This document shows positions 16,203 through 25,704 of a stretch of 64,000 nt of DNA, one piece after another. The stretch comes from Mucilaginibacter sp. KACC 22773. GTDB lineage: Bacteria > Bacteroidota > Bacteroidia > Sphingobacteriales > Sphingobacteriaceae. Both the position numbers and the translations under genes were made by a program. How positions within the stretch are numbered: position 1 is the stretch's first letter; each line of letters starts with the position of its first letter. The notes below the pieces were generated by a model. That model did not search any database and had not been told where the DNA came from. It saw only the letters and a program-made list of their open reading frames with translations. Location of the stretch: positions 2,480,001-2,544,000 of the forward strand of contig NZ_CP117883.1 in the NCBI RefSeq assembly GCF_028736215.1. The letters run 5' to 3'.

Positions 16203-19200
16203 ATGAGCACGCGTATTTTAACAGCAACAGATATCAACCTTACATATACTCCTGTAATCAATTTCGCACTTCAACAAAACCATGTGCCGGTAATCCGGTC
16301 GCTGGTAATTAACAACACCACCAGGGTTGAGTGGAATGCCCTGGAAGTTGAAATTACCGTTGAACCAGCTTTTGCCCCTTTATGGAAAAGGATTTACGGG
16401 TATGTAAAACAAGGGGATGCCTTTGAAACAGGTGCTATACAGCTTAATTTATCAGCCCAATACCTGGCTGAATTAACCGAGAAAGTATCAGGCACTATAA
16501 ATATTATTATCCGTAATGGTGATGAACTGCTATTGTCGGAAAATCGCCCGATCGAACTGCTTGCTTACGATCAATGGAACGGACTGAGCTTGCTGCCCGA
16601 GATGCTGGCGGCTTTTGTAACACCCAATCACCCGGAAATTCCAAAGATCCTTCGCCGCGCATCCGCCATTTTACAAAGCTGGACGGATAACCCATCATTT
16701 GATGATTACCAAAGCCGCAGCCCCGATAGGGTTCGTAAGCAAATGGCCGCCATTTACGAGGCCATTGCCGAGCAGCAACTGATATATTGTACCGTACCAG
16801 CCAGCTTTGAAGAAAGCGGACAGCGCATCCGCTTGTGCGATGCCATATTTGTCAACAGGCTTGCCAATTGCCTCGACCTATCGTTGTTATACGCCGCCTG
16901 TATGGAGGCCGTGGGTATCCACCCGATTATTATTATAGTGAAAGGGCATGCCTTTGCCGGCGGCTGGCTGGTTGACGAATCATTTGCCGATGCCGTGAAT
17001 GACGATCCATCGCTTATTACCAAACGTACGGCGGATGGTATAAGCGAGATAGCCATTGTAGAAGCTACCTGCATGAATGCAGGCAACAATACCTCATTTG
17101 ATTCGGCTGCGGCATCGGCCGGGCAAAAAATGCTGAATGCCAGTGAATTTATATTGTTTATAGATATTAAGCGAGCCCGTTTTAGCGGTATACGGCCACT
17201 GCCCTTGCGGGTACAAACCGCAGCAGGCTGGGAGATTATTGAAGAAAGCCGGCAGGAGCGGGCCAATGCCCTGCCCGAAGAGATTTACGCCGGGCAAAAA
17301 CTAAGAAACGTAGATCATATCGAGATTTCCAAGCAACGCCTTTGGGAACGTAAATTACTCGATCTTACGTTGCGTAACAGCCTCCTCAACATCCGGATAA
17401 CCAAAAGCGTAGTACAGTTTATGACCGTGAACGTAGGTAAACTGGAGGATGCCCTGGCCGATGGGCAGGAATTCCAGGTGTTGCCAAGGCCGGCCGATTG
17501 GGATAACTCGCTGCGCGATGCCGGCATGTACCAGGCGTTGCATCAGTCTGACCCGATTGCCGAGCTGATACAGCACGAACTGGGTCAAAAACGTATCCGT
17601 AGCTTTTTGCCCGAGCCGGAACTAACCAATGGGCTTACCAGTTTGTTCCGTGCCTCGCGGTTATCCATCGAGGAGAATGGAGCTAACACCCTTTATATCG
17701 GCCTGGGCTTGTTAAGATGGTACGAAACTGATGCCAGCGAGCGCCCAAGGTATGCTCCTGTTTTGCTGATACCTGTCGAGATCATCCGTAAATCGGCTCA
17801 AAAAGGCTATGTAATTCGCAGCCGCGACGAAGAAACCATGGTGAACATTACCTTACTGGAAATGATACGGCAGGATTTTGGCGTCACTATAGGCGGCCTG
17901 GATACATTACCTAAGGATGAAAGTGGGGTAGATGTAAAGCTGATATTTAACATTGTACGGCAGGCCATTATGGCCAAATCAAGATGGGACGTAGAGGAAC
18001 AGGCGGTGCTGGGAACCTTTTCGTTCAGTAAGTTTATCCTCTGGAACGATATTCATAACAATGCCGAACACCTTTATCGCAATAAGGTGGTAGCCAGCCT
18101 GGTATCGGGCAAGCTGGAGTGGCAGGCGCAGGAAAATGCCGATGTATCGCTGATACAGGATAGCCAGCTGCACCCGGCAAATATCGCACTCCCCATCAGT
18201 ACCGATTCATCGCAATTGCAGGCTATTGTAAGTTCGGGGCAGGATAAAAGCTTTGTGCTGCACGGGCCTCCGGGTACCGGCAAATCGCAAACCATTACCA
18301 ATATTATAGCCAATGCCTTATACGCCGGGAAACGGGTGCTTTTTGTGGCGGCCAAAAAAGCCGCGCTCGAGGTGGTGGAAGACAGGCTGGAATCAATAGG
18401 CATAGGCGATTTTTGCCTCGAACTACATTCCAACAAATCAAAAAAAACAGCGGTGTTGGAGCAACTGAAAGCAGCTACCGAGGTAGCCCGCAAAGCCGCC
18501 CCCGAAAGCCACCGCGACGAGGCCGACCGCCTGTTTGCCCTGCGAAATGAGTTGAATACTTATGTTGAAGTGCTGCACAAAAAATATCCGTTCGGTTATT
18601 CGTTGTTTGATTTGTTTAGCAGCTACAGCCGTTTTGAAAAGGGGGAGGACAAGGTATATTTTGCAGCAGGCGCAATAGCACAGCTAAGTCCTGCAAAGTT
18701 AATTACATGGCACGATGTGGCCGAAGAATTACAGGTAGCCGGTGCACTAATAGGCCAGCCTGCCAACCATGCCCTGCAATACATGCGTTTGCAGCAATAT
18801 AATAACCAGGTAAAGCAAGACGCCGGTCAATTGATAGAGCACCTGCTTGACCTCCTGAGTCAATACCAAAGCCAGCTTATTGGTGTAAGCAGGTTGCTGA
18901 AAATAAACGGGTTGGTTAAAAGCAAGGAGCAACAACAGTCATTACATACCCTGGTAAGCTTACTGCTTGAATTGTCCGATATCCCGGCATCATTGCTGCA
19001 GGCCGATTTCCTGGAGCAAACTTTTGCCCAGGTGGTAGGGATTGCGGCCCACGGGCAACAGCGCGATAAACTACGTTCGGCCTTGCTTGGCCGATACCAA
19101 AAGGAGGTTTTAGCTATACCAGCCCAAAGAATTTTATCTGAATGGAATATTGCTAATGGTAAATGGTTTTTACCACGGTGGCTGGGCCAGCGGGCAATTG

Positions 19201-22079
19201 TAAAAAACATGCGTGCGCTTTCGGCCACAGGGCAAATTGATAAATCGGTTATAGCTCAGGACTTGCAGCAGGTGATAGCCTTCCGGGCAGAACAGGATGT
19301 GATTGACAAAGCTGCTTTTTTACCCGGCCTGCTCGGTTTTTTATGGAAAAATGGCGATCCCGACTGGGACGCGTTACTCCGTATAAGTGATGTCGTTATC
19401 AGTATTAACCGCGCCGCAGGAACGCTTGTAGGTGCCACCCAGTTGAGGGAGTGGCGTGCGGCATTATCGCGTGAGTTTACCGAAGGCAGCAGGGCGTTTA
19501 TTATCCAAAACTCCGGCACGCTAGGCAGTTTACTGGCTACGGCACAGCAAGTGACTACTACCGAAGGGCAAATTCAACAACTGTTGGGCATAAACTTTGC
19601 CACGTTGCCTGTTGTTACCGGTGATTACACTGCCGACCTGATTGATGAGGCCGTTAAGTGGGTGCAACACCTTGACGAATTGAAAGATTGGTACAACTGG
19701 ACATCGACACGGGACAAAGCCCTGGCCGCGGGATTAGACCCCTTGCTTACCGCTTACGAAAAAGGTAATATGACAAATGCCGACCTGGTGAGGCAGTTTC
19801 AGAAAGGGTTTTACCGCTCGGCCGCCGAATATATATTGAGTATGCACCCGGAACTGGCCAGTTTTAACAGTGGTTTGTTTGGCGAAAAAATAAGGAAGTT
19901 TCGTGAGGTGAGCAGCAAGTTTGAAATGCTCACCCGGCAGGAGTTATACGCAAGGCTGGCAGCAAACATCCCTTCATTTACGCAGGAGGCTTCGCAAAGC
20001 TCAGAAATTGGCATGTTGCAGCGGGTAATTAGGAATAACGGGCGGGCTATGTCTATCCGCAAAATATTTGATGGCATTCCTAATTTATTGCACCGGCTGG
20101 CTCCTTGTATGCTGATGAGCCCGATATCGGTAGCCCAGTATTTTGATGCCGGCAACCCTAAGTTTGACCTGGTGATATTTGATGAAGCATCACAGTTGCC
20201 CACCTGCGAAGCAGTTGGCGCCATTGCCCGTGGTACAAACGTAATAGTAGTAGGCGACCCTAAACAAATGCCGCCGACCAGCTTTTTTGCCACCAATAAC
20301 TTTGATGAGGACAATGTGGAGAAGGAAGACCTGGAGAGCATCCTGGACGATTGCCTCGCGCTATCCATGCCATCACAACACCTGTTGTGGCACTACAGGA
20401 GCAAGCACGAAAGCTTAATTGCGTTTAGCAACGCCAAGTATTATGATAACAAGCTACTTACCTTTCCGTCGACAGATGATATTACCAGCAAAGTAAGTTT
20501 TGTGCCTGTTGAAGGGCACTACGATAAAGGTAAAAGCAGGCAAAATAAATACGAAGCCAAAGCAATTGTTGATGAGGTGATTAAGCGATTGTCTGATCCG
20601 TTGCTGGCCAAAAGGAGTATTGGCATTGTAACCTTTAGTTCGGTGCAGCAACTGCTGATTGATGATATGCTGACAGAAGTTTTTGTACTTAGGCCCGACC
20701 TGGAAAAAATTGCCCTGGAAACCGGCGAACCCCTGTTTATTAAAAACCTGGAGAACGTTCAGGGTGACGAACGCGATGTGATCCTGTTTTCTATTGGCTA
20801 CGGGCCTGATGAAAAGGGTAGGGTAAGCCTTAATTTTGGCCCGGTAAACCGCGATGGTGGCTGGAGGAGGCTGAATGTAGCCGTATCAAGGGCAAGGTAC
20901 GAGATGAAAGTATTTTCGACTTTAAGGTCAGATCACATAGACCTTAACCGTACACCATCTGAAGGAGTTGCAGGGCTAAAAGCATTTTTAGCCTACGCCG
21001 AAAAGGGAAAAAGCGCTTTGCCGCCCCGCGCATCGGTTAAACAAAAAGAAGATGGCGGGTTTGAGCTGAGCATAGCCGAATCGGTTCGTAAACATGGTTA
21101 TGAAGTACACAGCCAGATAGGATGTTCTGATTTCAGGATTGACCTTGGGATTGTGGATAAGGAAAATCCATCGGCATATATTTTGGGCGTTTTAACCGAT
21201 GGCAAAAACTATCATGCGGCAACCACCTCGCGCGACAGGGAGATAGTGCAGGTTGATGTGTTAAAGTCGCTGGGATGGAATGTGCACAAGATCTGGTCGA
21301 CAGAATGGTGGGAGAAGCCAGACAAGGTTATCAGCGGCATAATGGATGCCGTTACTAAGGCAGAAGAAAGTAAAAAGAAAGCAGCGAAACCGGCTGTAAC
21401 GGAAAAAGCTAAACCGGTACCAACCCGGCCCGAAGACTTAAATAACAAACCATCATTTAACCAGGCTGTTCCCGAAACACAAGCCCGGCCTGCGGCTCCG
21501 GCTGTTTCAAAAGTTGCCGAGGCATACCAGGTTAGCCACTTAGATGCTGTTCATACGCTAACGGCCGATGATTTTATTATGCAGCATAACCGCGGCAAGC
21601 TGAAAACGCAGGTTTTTAATGTGCTGCAAACCGAATCGCCGATAAGTAAGGATCTGCTCATCAGGCGGGTTCTGGCAGCGTGGGGAATTAGCCGGGTAAC
21701 GGCGCGGTTTGTTAATCACCTTGATGGGGTATTTGACCAGATGAACCTTACGCAAACCAAAACCGCAGGGGGCAATGTTTATTTCTGGAAAGCAGACCAG
21801 AGTCCTGAAAAATATAGCATCTACCGCGTTGCCAAAACTGATGACGATAAACGGGATGCTGATGACCTGCCGCCTGAGGAGGTAGCAAACGCTATCCGCG
21901 AAATTCTCCATAACCAGGTGAGCCTGGCCCGGGCCGACCTGATAAGGGAAGGGGCGAAGCTGTTTGGTTTTGCCAGGATAGGCGCCAATGTAGAAAGCGC
22001 TATGCTAAGCGGTATTAATATTGTCGTGAATAAGGGTTTTGCAACGGTAAATGGCGAGCGGGTGGTTTTTAAAGGTTAA
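16203..22079 (+). CDS. Giant DUF4011 helicase with nuclease-like and DUF3320 domains
   Basis: 1958 aa. Residues about 200-260 resemble a transglutaminase-like core (NCLDLSLL Cys, KGHAFAGGW His, following Asp). DUF4011 begins near 377 (RLWERKLLDLTLRNSLLNIR). An SF1 helicase follows: Walker A HGPPGTGKSQT near 687, Walker B FDEASQ near 1327, and later motifs VQGDERDVILFS (about 1519) and RLNVAVSRAR (about 1557). A restriction-endonuclease-like/Vsr domain is near 1620-1710 (SDFRIDLGI, then LTDGKNYH). The C-terminal 200 residues look like DUF3320. Proteins with helicase, Vsr and DUF3320 parts have been linked to phage defence (for example Hhe), but no HEPN domain is evident here. No partner gene is adjacent; it is preceded by the nested palindromes. 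Confidence 0.88.
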   Translation: MSTRILTATDINLTYTPVINFALQQNHVPVIRSLVINNTTRVEWNALEVEITVEPAFAPLWKRIYGYVKQGDAFETGAIQLNLSAQYLAELTEKVSGTINIIIRNGDELLLSENRPIELLAYDQWNGLSLLPEMLAAFVTPNHPEIPKILRRASAILQSWTDNPSFDDYQSRSPDRVRKQMAAIYEAIAEQQLIYCTVPASFEESGQRIRLCDAIFVNRLANCLDLSLLYAACMEAVGIHPIIIIVKGHAFAGGWLVDESFADAVNDDPSLITKRTADGISEIAIVEATCMNAGNNTSFDSAAASAGQKMLNASEFILFIDIKRARFSGIRPLPLRVQTAAGWEIIEESRQERANALPEEIYAGQKLRNVDHIEISKQRLWERKLLDLTLRNSLLNIRITKSVVQFMTVNVGKLEDALADGQEFQVLPRPADWDNSLRDAGMYQALHQSDPIAELIQHELGQKRIRSFLPEPELTNGLTSLFRASRLSIEENGANTLYIGLGLLRWYETDASERPRYAPVLLIPVEIIRKSAQKGYVIRSRDEETMVNITLLEMIRQDFGVTIGGLDTLPKDESGVDVKLIFNIVRQAIMAKSRWDVEEQAVLGTFSFSKFILWNDIHNNAEHLYRNKVVASLVSGKLEWQAQENADVSLIQDSQLHPANIALPISTDSSQLQAIVSSGQDKSFVLHGPPGTGKSQTITNIIANALYAGKRVLFVAAKKAALEVVEDRLESIGIGDFCLELHSNKSKKTAVLEQLKAATEVARKAAPESHRDEADRLFALRNELNTYVEVLHKKYPFGYSLFDLFSSYSRFEKGEDKVYFAAGAIAQLSPAKLITWHDVAEELQVAGALIGQPANHALQYMRLQQYNNQVKQDAGQLIEHLLDLLSQYQSQLIGVSRLLKINGLVKSKEQQQSLHTLVSLLLELSDIPASLLQADFLEQTFAQVVGIAAHGQQRDKLRSALLGRYQKEVLAIPAQRILSEWNIANGKWFLPRWLGQRAIVKNMRALSATGQIDKSVIAQDLQQVIAFRAEQDVIDKAAFLPGLLGFLWKNGDPDWDALLRISDVVISINRAAGTLVGATQLREWRAALSREFTEGSRAFIIQNSGTLGSLLATAQQVTTTEGQIQQLLGINFATLPVVTGDYTADLIDEAVKWVQHLDELKDWYNWTSTRDKALAAGLDPLLTAYEKGNMTNADLVRQFQKGFYRSAAEYILSMHPELASFNSGLFGEKIRKFREVSSKFEMLTRQELYARLAANIPSFTQEASQSSEIGMLQRVIRNNGRAMSIRKIFDGIPNLLHRLAPCMLMSPISVAQYFDAGNPKFDLVIFDEASQLPTCEAVGAIARGTNVIVVGDPKQMPPTSFFATNNFDEDNVEKEDLESILDDCLALSMPSQHLLWHYRSKHESLIAFSNAKYYDNKLLTFPSTDDITSKVSFVPVEGHYDKGKSRQNKYEAKAIVDEVIKRLSDPLLAKRSIGIVTFSSVQQLLIDDMLTEVFVLRPDLEKIALETGEPLFIKNLENVQGDERDVILFSIGYGPDEKGRVSLNFGPVNRDGGWRRLNVAVSRARYEMKVFSTLRSDHIDLNRTPSEGVAGLKAFLAYAEKGKSALPPRASVKQKEDGGFELSIAESVRKHGYEVHSQIGCSDFRIDLGIVDKENPSAYILGVLTDGKNYHAATTSRDREIVQVDVLKSLGWNVHKIWSTEWWEKPDKVISGIMDAVTKAEESKKKAAKPAVTEKAKPVPTRPEDLNNKPSFNQAVPETQARPAAPAVSKVAEAYQVSHLDAVHTLTADDFIMQHNRGKLKTQVFNVLQTESPISKDLLIRRVLAAWGISRVTARFVNHLDGVFDQMNLTQTKTAGGNVYFWKADQSPEKYSIYRVAKTDDDKRDADDLPPEEVANAIREILHNQVSLARADLIREGAKLFGFARIGANVESAMLSGINIVVNKGFATVNGERVVFKG

Positions 22080-22194
22080 TAGGTAAACAGGAAAATAAGC
22101 GATTTTCCGTAGCAAAAAAAGAATTTTGCTTAATCCCCCGATGACCAACGCTAACGAAATCAGATCAGCTAATAGCTTTTCAAATTGGTTTAAA

Positions 22195-22228
22195 CAAAAA
22201 AACCGATCAATTTGACCGGGTTTTTAAT
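22195..22228. terminator. Weak terminator-like hairpin after the helicase gene
   Basis: An imperfect stem (AAAAAACCGATCAA against TTGACCGGGTTTTT) with T-rich sequence on both sides lies about 120 bp after the helicase stop. Nothing else was recognised in the 273-bp gap. Confidence 0.35.
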
Positions 22229-22352
22229 TGCTGTGCACCTGACGGTACAAAATTCGAACCATTTCTTAAGAGATTTAGCTATCTTGTATGAATTATTTGC
22301 CATTTAAGAGCTTTTAATAGACACAAAGTATCCTAAGGAAAGTTTCTCGAGT

Positions 22353-23168
22353 TTATTTAGCTTTTGACAATTTACTTGGTGTAAAACCAAATTGTTTTTT
22401 AAACGCATATGAAAAGTGTGAGAGGTTTTCAAAACCCGATTCTAAATAAATTTCAGAAGGTTTGCGGTTCTTTTCAGCCAATTGGTATCGGGCAAGTTCA
22501 AGCCTTTTTTGTGTGAGCCATTTCTGAGGCGTTGTACCATACACTTTCTTAAAATCACGCTTAAAGGTTGTCAAACTTCGCCCTGTTAGATAACTAAATT
22601 TTTCGATTGGCATGTTAAACATATAGTTACGCTCCATAAACTCAACAAGGTTAATTTTATGCGGCTCAGAAAAATCGGATAAAATGTGATCCATATTGCT
22701 TTTTATGGCTCTCAATATGGCTATTGCCTCCTGTATTTTCAACTCCGAAAGTTCGCGCGGCAATTTATACTCTAAGTCGAAGTAGGGAAGCATAGACGCG
22801 AAAAAACTATCCAGTAAAGGTCCTTTGGATAAAGGAATTATGGCATCACTTTTAAACACTGTAACAGCATCAATTTTTTTATGCTCGTAAAATGCTTTCA
22901 GTACATCTTGGGTCAACTTTACAATAATCGCCCTGTAGGGCAAACCGTCTTTTCCCGTTTTAACGAGCCGGGCCAACCGGTTCTTAGGGAACAAGAATGT
23001 TTCTCCTGCTTCAAAGAAGTAAGCTTTATTAGATTCGATTACTTTCAATTGACCTGATAAAACCCGGACTACAGAATGCTCCTCAGCAACGAGTTCACTA
23101 TTTTGATGAACCGCTTCGCTACAGGTAAATACAATCTCTGCGTAATTATTTATTCGCCGTACCGCCAT
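22353..23168 (-). CDS. AraC-family transcriptional regulator
   Basis: Regulator of 271 aa. The N-terminal half (about 1-150) looks like a cupin sensor (VVRVLSGQLKVIESNKAYFFEAGETFLFPKN). The C-terminal HTH_18/AraC domain is clear: MPIEKFSYLTGRSLTTFKRDF for the first helix-turn-helix and PSEIYLESGFENLSHFSYAFKKQFGFTPS for the second. The start at 23168 (MAVRRINN) is preferred over 23195, because a TACTTTTG -7 box at 23173-23180 would place transcription start at or next to this ATG. It lies 53 bp downstream of the SDR gene on the same strand and probably controls it through the tandem sites at 24305-24343. Confidence 0.9.
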   Translation of the reverse strand: MAVRRINNYAEIVFTCSEAVHQNSELVAEEHSVVRVLSGQLKVIESNKAYFFEAGETFLFPKNRLARLVKTGKDGLPYRAIIVKLTQDVLKAFYEHKKIDAVTVFKSDAIIPLSKGPLLDSFFASMLPYFDLEYKLPRELSELKIQEAIAILRAIKSNMDHILSDFSEPHKINLVEFMERNYMFNMPIEKFSYLTGRSLTTFKRDFKKVYGTTPQKWLTQKRLELARYQLAEKNRKPSEIYLESGFENLSHFSYAFKKQFGFTPSKLSKAK

Positions 23169-23172
23169 ACTA

Positions 23173-23180
23173 CAAAAGTA
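23173..23180 (-). promoter_or_regulatory. -7 promoter box for the AraC gene, near-leaderless
   Basis: TACTTTTG on the minus strand is a full match to TAnnTTTG and ends four bases before the ATG at 23168. No TTG was found 19 bases upstream, so the -33 element is weak or absent. Confidence 0.4.
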
Positions 23181-23221
23181 AAAAATAAGGCCCAACAGTA
23201 CAGGTCTTACTTTTTTGTCTA

Positions 23222-24256
23222 TTAAAAATTGAATTTTGTATTCGTGAGTTCCTCACTCAAAACCCAAAGCTTTTGTGCCGCATCGGGTTCCAGGGCAAAC
23301 GGTGCCACACCGAACGTCCCGCCAGGGGTGCTCTTGCCTGCACTATTGTCGTAGGCATCGGGATTGTAACCGACAACTTCGACATCTTGCAGATAAACAC
23401 CGCCTATATTTTGCAATTGCGGACTTGTTGCGGCCCATACTGTTGTGGCAGCGCCCTGCTCTTTAGTCTTAGACATTTTTTGCATTGCTGCCTGGGCTTC
23501 TTCATTGGGTGTGCCGTCAGCATTTACGACACCCAAAGTAACAAAATCTTCAAAGGTCAGGTGCCTGCCCAAATTGGTATCCAATATTAGACCGGGATGC
23601 AGTGTGTAAGCGCGAACACCAAACTCACGAGCTTTTTTATCTAGTTCAACAGTAAATAGCACGTTAGCTGTTTTAGACTGGCCGTACGCCTCAAATTTGT
23701 TGTATTCTCTCGTCTGATAATTAACGTCGTCAAAAAGTACAGGAGAATAATGGTGTGCCGAGGAGGAAACTGTCACCACCCTTGCTCCTTCTGCCTTCTT
23801 AAGGGCTTCCCAAAGTTCTGCTGTCAGTTGAAAATGCCCTAAGTGGTTTGTAGAAAATTGTGCCTCATAACCACGGGCGTCACGTTGTAAAGGTGTCCAC
23901 ATGATGCCCGCATTATTTATTAACATATGCAATGGCCTACCTGATGCCAGGAATTTTTCAGCAAAAGAAGTAATAGAAGCAGATTCCGTTAGGTTCATTG
24001 GCTCCACTTCTACATTGGCAACTTCTTGAAGGTTTGATTTTGCTTTTTCAGTATTCTTGGCAGGTACAATTACTGTCGCACCTGCCTGAGAAAACGTTTT
24101 GGTGATTTCAAGGCCAAGACCTCCGTCGCCGCCTGTCACAATAGCAATTTTTCCATTAAGATCCACACCTTTTATAACATCAGATGTTGTGGATGCTGCG
24201 TTGAAGCCTGAACCTACCGGTTTTTGCAAAGCCCCATTATAATTATTTTGTTCCAT
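23222..24256 (-). CDS. Short-chain dehydrogenase/reductase
   Basis: NAD(P)-dependent SDR oxidoreductase, 344 aa, resembling retinol-dehydrogenase-like members. Cofactor motif TGGDGGLG is at residues 41-48, NNAG at 114-117, catalytic Ser at about 164-166 and the Tyr191-x3-Lys195 pair in YGQSK. It has an N-terminal extension of about 30 residues before the Rossmann fold and a C-terminal region (about 290-344) longer than in minimal SDRs. The substrate is unknown. It is followed by the AraC regulator. A -7 box (24278-24285) and two 17-bp direct repeats (24305-24343) lie upstream, so it looks like an AraC-controlled detoxification or catabolic enzyme. Confidence 0.9.
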   Translation of the reverse strand: MEQNNYNGALQKPVGSGFNAASTTSDVIKGVDLNGKIAIVTGGDGGLGLEITKTFSQAGATVIVPAKNTEKAKSNLQEVANVEVEPMNLTESASITSFAEKFLASGRPLHMLINNAGIMWTPLQRDARGYEAQFSTNHLGHFQLTAELWEALKKAEGARVVTVSSSAHHYSPVLFDDVNYQTREYNKFEAYGQSKTANVLFTVELDKKAREFGVRAYTLHPGLILDTNLGRHLTFEDFVTLGVVNADGTPNEEAQAAMQKMSKTKEQGAATTVWAATSPQLQNIGGVYLQDVEVVGYNPDAYDNSAGKSTPGGTFGVAPFALEPDAAQKLWVLSEELTNTKFNF

Positions 24257-24277
24257 AATAATTGAATTTTATGAAAG

Positions 24278-24285
24278 CAAAATTA
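24278..24285 (-). promoter_or_regulatory. -7 promoter box of the SDR gene
   Basis: TAATTTTG on the minus strand matches TAnnTTTG and gives a leader of about 20 bases. No good -33 TTG is present at the usual distance, as expected for an activator-dependent promoter. Confidence 0.45.
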
Positions 24286-24304
24286 ATAAATGGAGCAATT
24301 GGCT

Positions 24305-24343
24305 ACTTTGTTTTAAAGGCCGAAGAACTTTGTTCTAAAGACC
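24305..24343. promoter_or_regulatory. Tandem direct-repeat operator, probable AraC-type binding sites
   Basis: ACTTTGTTTTAAAGGCC (24305-24321) and ACTTTGTTCTAAAGACC (24327-24343) match at 15 of 17 positions and start 22 bp apart, about two helical turns. They lie just upstream of the SDR -7 box, at about -33 to -71, the usual position for an AraC-family activator. Confidence 0.6.
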
Positions 24344-24507
24344 ATAAAATCCCAATGTATTTTTTAAGTCAGTGTGGCAGTGGAATTACGATTTATAAAA
24401 AAGACTTTTGAACTTTTATAATTGGGCTGCCTGAACTCGAACCCATAAGTCTTTAAAATACAATTATTTAAAACCGAAAGCACTTTAAATAACCAATCTA
24501 TCGAACC

Positions 24508-24545
24508 AAAAAAAGCCTTCAAAATCAACGATTTTGAAGGCTTTT
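24508..24545 (-). terminator. Terminator downstream of tRNA-Leu
   Basis: A perfect 12-bp stem GCCTTCAAAATC / GATTTTGAAGGC with a 3-base loop is followed by a T-run on the minus strand, directly after the tRNA 3' end. Confidence 0.8.
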
Positions 24546-24554
24546 ACTTTTAAG

Positions 24555-24636
24555 TGCGGAAGAAGGGACTCGAACCCCCACGCCTCGCGGCGCCAGATCC
24601 TAAGTCTGGTGCGGCTACCAATTACGCCACTTCCGC
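24555..24636 (-). tRNA. tRNA-Leu (anticodon UAG)
   Basis: A full cloverleaf can be folded: 7-bp acceptor stem GCGGAAG / CTTCCGC with discriminator A, D-arm with AATTGGTAG, anticodon stem CCAGA / TCTGG around the loop CTTAGGA (anticodon TAG), a long class II variable arm and a T-arm with GGTTCGAGTCC. CCA is not encoded. It reads CUA codons, with wobble to other CUN. Confidence 0.96.
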
Positions 24637-24857
24637 ATTAGGATTTTTAACAGGTCGCAAAGATAGTGTTTTAAGGTAAATTATAAAACATAATTTTTGT
24701 TTTTTGTTTATCTGCCTCATTACTTTGACATTAAATTTAAATTAATGTCATCAATTGAAATGGCGGCAGGTATTTGATTTAGTTTCTTTTGATGTCTCAT
24801 CCGTCCGAACAATTTTCGCGCTAACTTGTAATACAACTAATAAACAAAAACTAAACT

Positions 24858-25199
24858 ATGCCACGTACAGTAAGCTATCAAATCAATAAAGACAACGGAA
24901 GCCCTATAAGTATCATCATTGAGCCGGTACAAACCCAGTCGTCAAACAACAGCCTTGATTTTACGGGCGTTTACGCATTATATAAAGGCGACAGCCATGG
25001 TGTAGCCCACTTATTGGAACTGCAGGAAATAGCGCCCGAAATAGGGGATAGCCTACCGCTGGTAGAAGATGTACTTAACCCGGCTTTTTTAGGACGCCTG
25101 ACCTACGATAACAACAAATTAAAGTGGGACTATACCGGCGGGCCCCTTTCGGCAAATGAACAGGCGCAGGTGGTAGCGTTTATACAAAGCACAAAATAA
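24858..25199 (+). CDS. Hypothetical protein, 113 aa
   Basis: Small soluble protein with no signal peptide, membrane segment or cysteine. It starts MPRTVSYQINKDNGSPISII and contains a beta-rich middle (LDFTGVYALYKG, LGRLTYDNNKLKWDYTGG). I do not recognise the family. It reads as a real gene: good codon use and an ATG preceded by an A-rich stretch. The DUF4268 gene begins 35 bp downstream on the same strand, so the two are probably cotranscribed. Function unknown. Confidence 0.65.
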   Translation: MPRTVSYQINKDNGSPISIIIEPVQTQSSNNSLDFTGVYALYKGDSHGVAHLLELQEIAPEIGDSLPLVEDVLNPAFLGRLTYDNNKLKWDYTGGPLSANEQAQVVAFIQSTK

Positions 25200-25234
25200 T
25201 CTATAAATTCGCCGCGTAATAAATATAACAACTA

Positions 25235-25696
25235 TTGTACTCGCGCGATCAGGCATCACAAATTAAACAGGCATTCTGGACAGCTTTTGGCCAATATATT
25301 GCGCCGCAGCCATCGGCCGATGGCTTACGCATTAACTGGGTTAATTATAAAACGGGCATCAAACACCTGCATTTTAAAATGCAGGCTGATAAAAGGTCGG
25401 CATTTGTTGGTATCGAAATTTCGCATCCCGATTTGGGCATGCAAGAACTCGTTTTTGATCAGTTTAAAGAACTTAAATTAGTATTTGACGCCAGCATAGG
25501 CGAGGAATGGGACTGGCTGCTGCACACTATCGATGATAACGATAAAACAGTAAGCCGTATCATCAAAACCCTGCCCAACGTAAGCGTATTTAACCAAAAC
25601 GACTGGCCCGCACTAATCTCCTTTTTCAAACCCAGGATCATCGCCTTAGACGATTTCTGGAGCACCGCAAGTTATAGTTTCGATTTGTTTAAGTAG
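25235..25696 (+). CDS. DUF4268 family protein
   Basis: Protein of 153 aa spanning a whole DUF4268 domain. The opening YSRDQASQIKQAFWTAFGQYI and the segments INWVNYKTGIKHLHFKM and GEEWDWLLHTIDD are typical. The family is uncharacterised; some homologues are fused to or lie near restriction-type nucleases, but nothing here proves such a role. The start is a TTG at 25235: family members begin MYS, and no in-frame ATG precedes it. It follows the 113-aa hypothetical gene. A 34-bp inverted-repeat pair begins just after its stop. Confidence 0.85.
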   Translation: MYSRDQASQIKQAFWTAFGQYIAPQPSADGLRINWVNYKTGIKHLHFKMQADKRSAFVGIEISHPDLGMQELVFDQFKELKLVFDASIGEEWDWLLHTIDDNDKTVSRIIKTLPNVSVFNQNDWPALISFFKPRIIALDDFWSTASYSFDLFK

Positions 25697-25704
25697 GTGT
25701 TTCA

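Noticed and set aside
16754..17266. 170-aa minus-strand ORF in the helicase gene
   Set aside because: Shadow of the N-terminal domain coding sequence, with a Ser/Ala-rich translation without recognisable features.
24430..24455. tRNA T-arm-like sequence (GGGTTCGAGTTC on the minus strand) near tRNA-Leu
   Set aside because: No acceptor, D or anticodon arms can be folded around it. A tRNA remnant is possible, but not supported.
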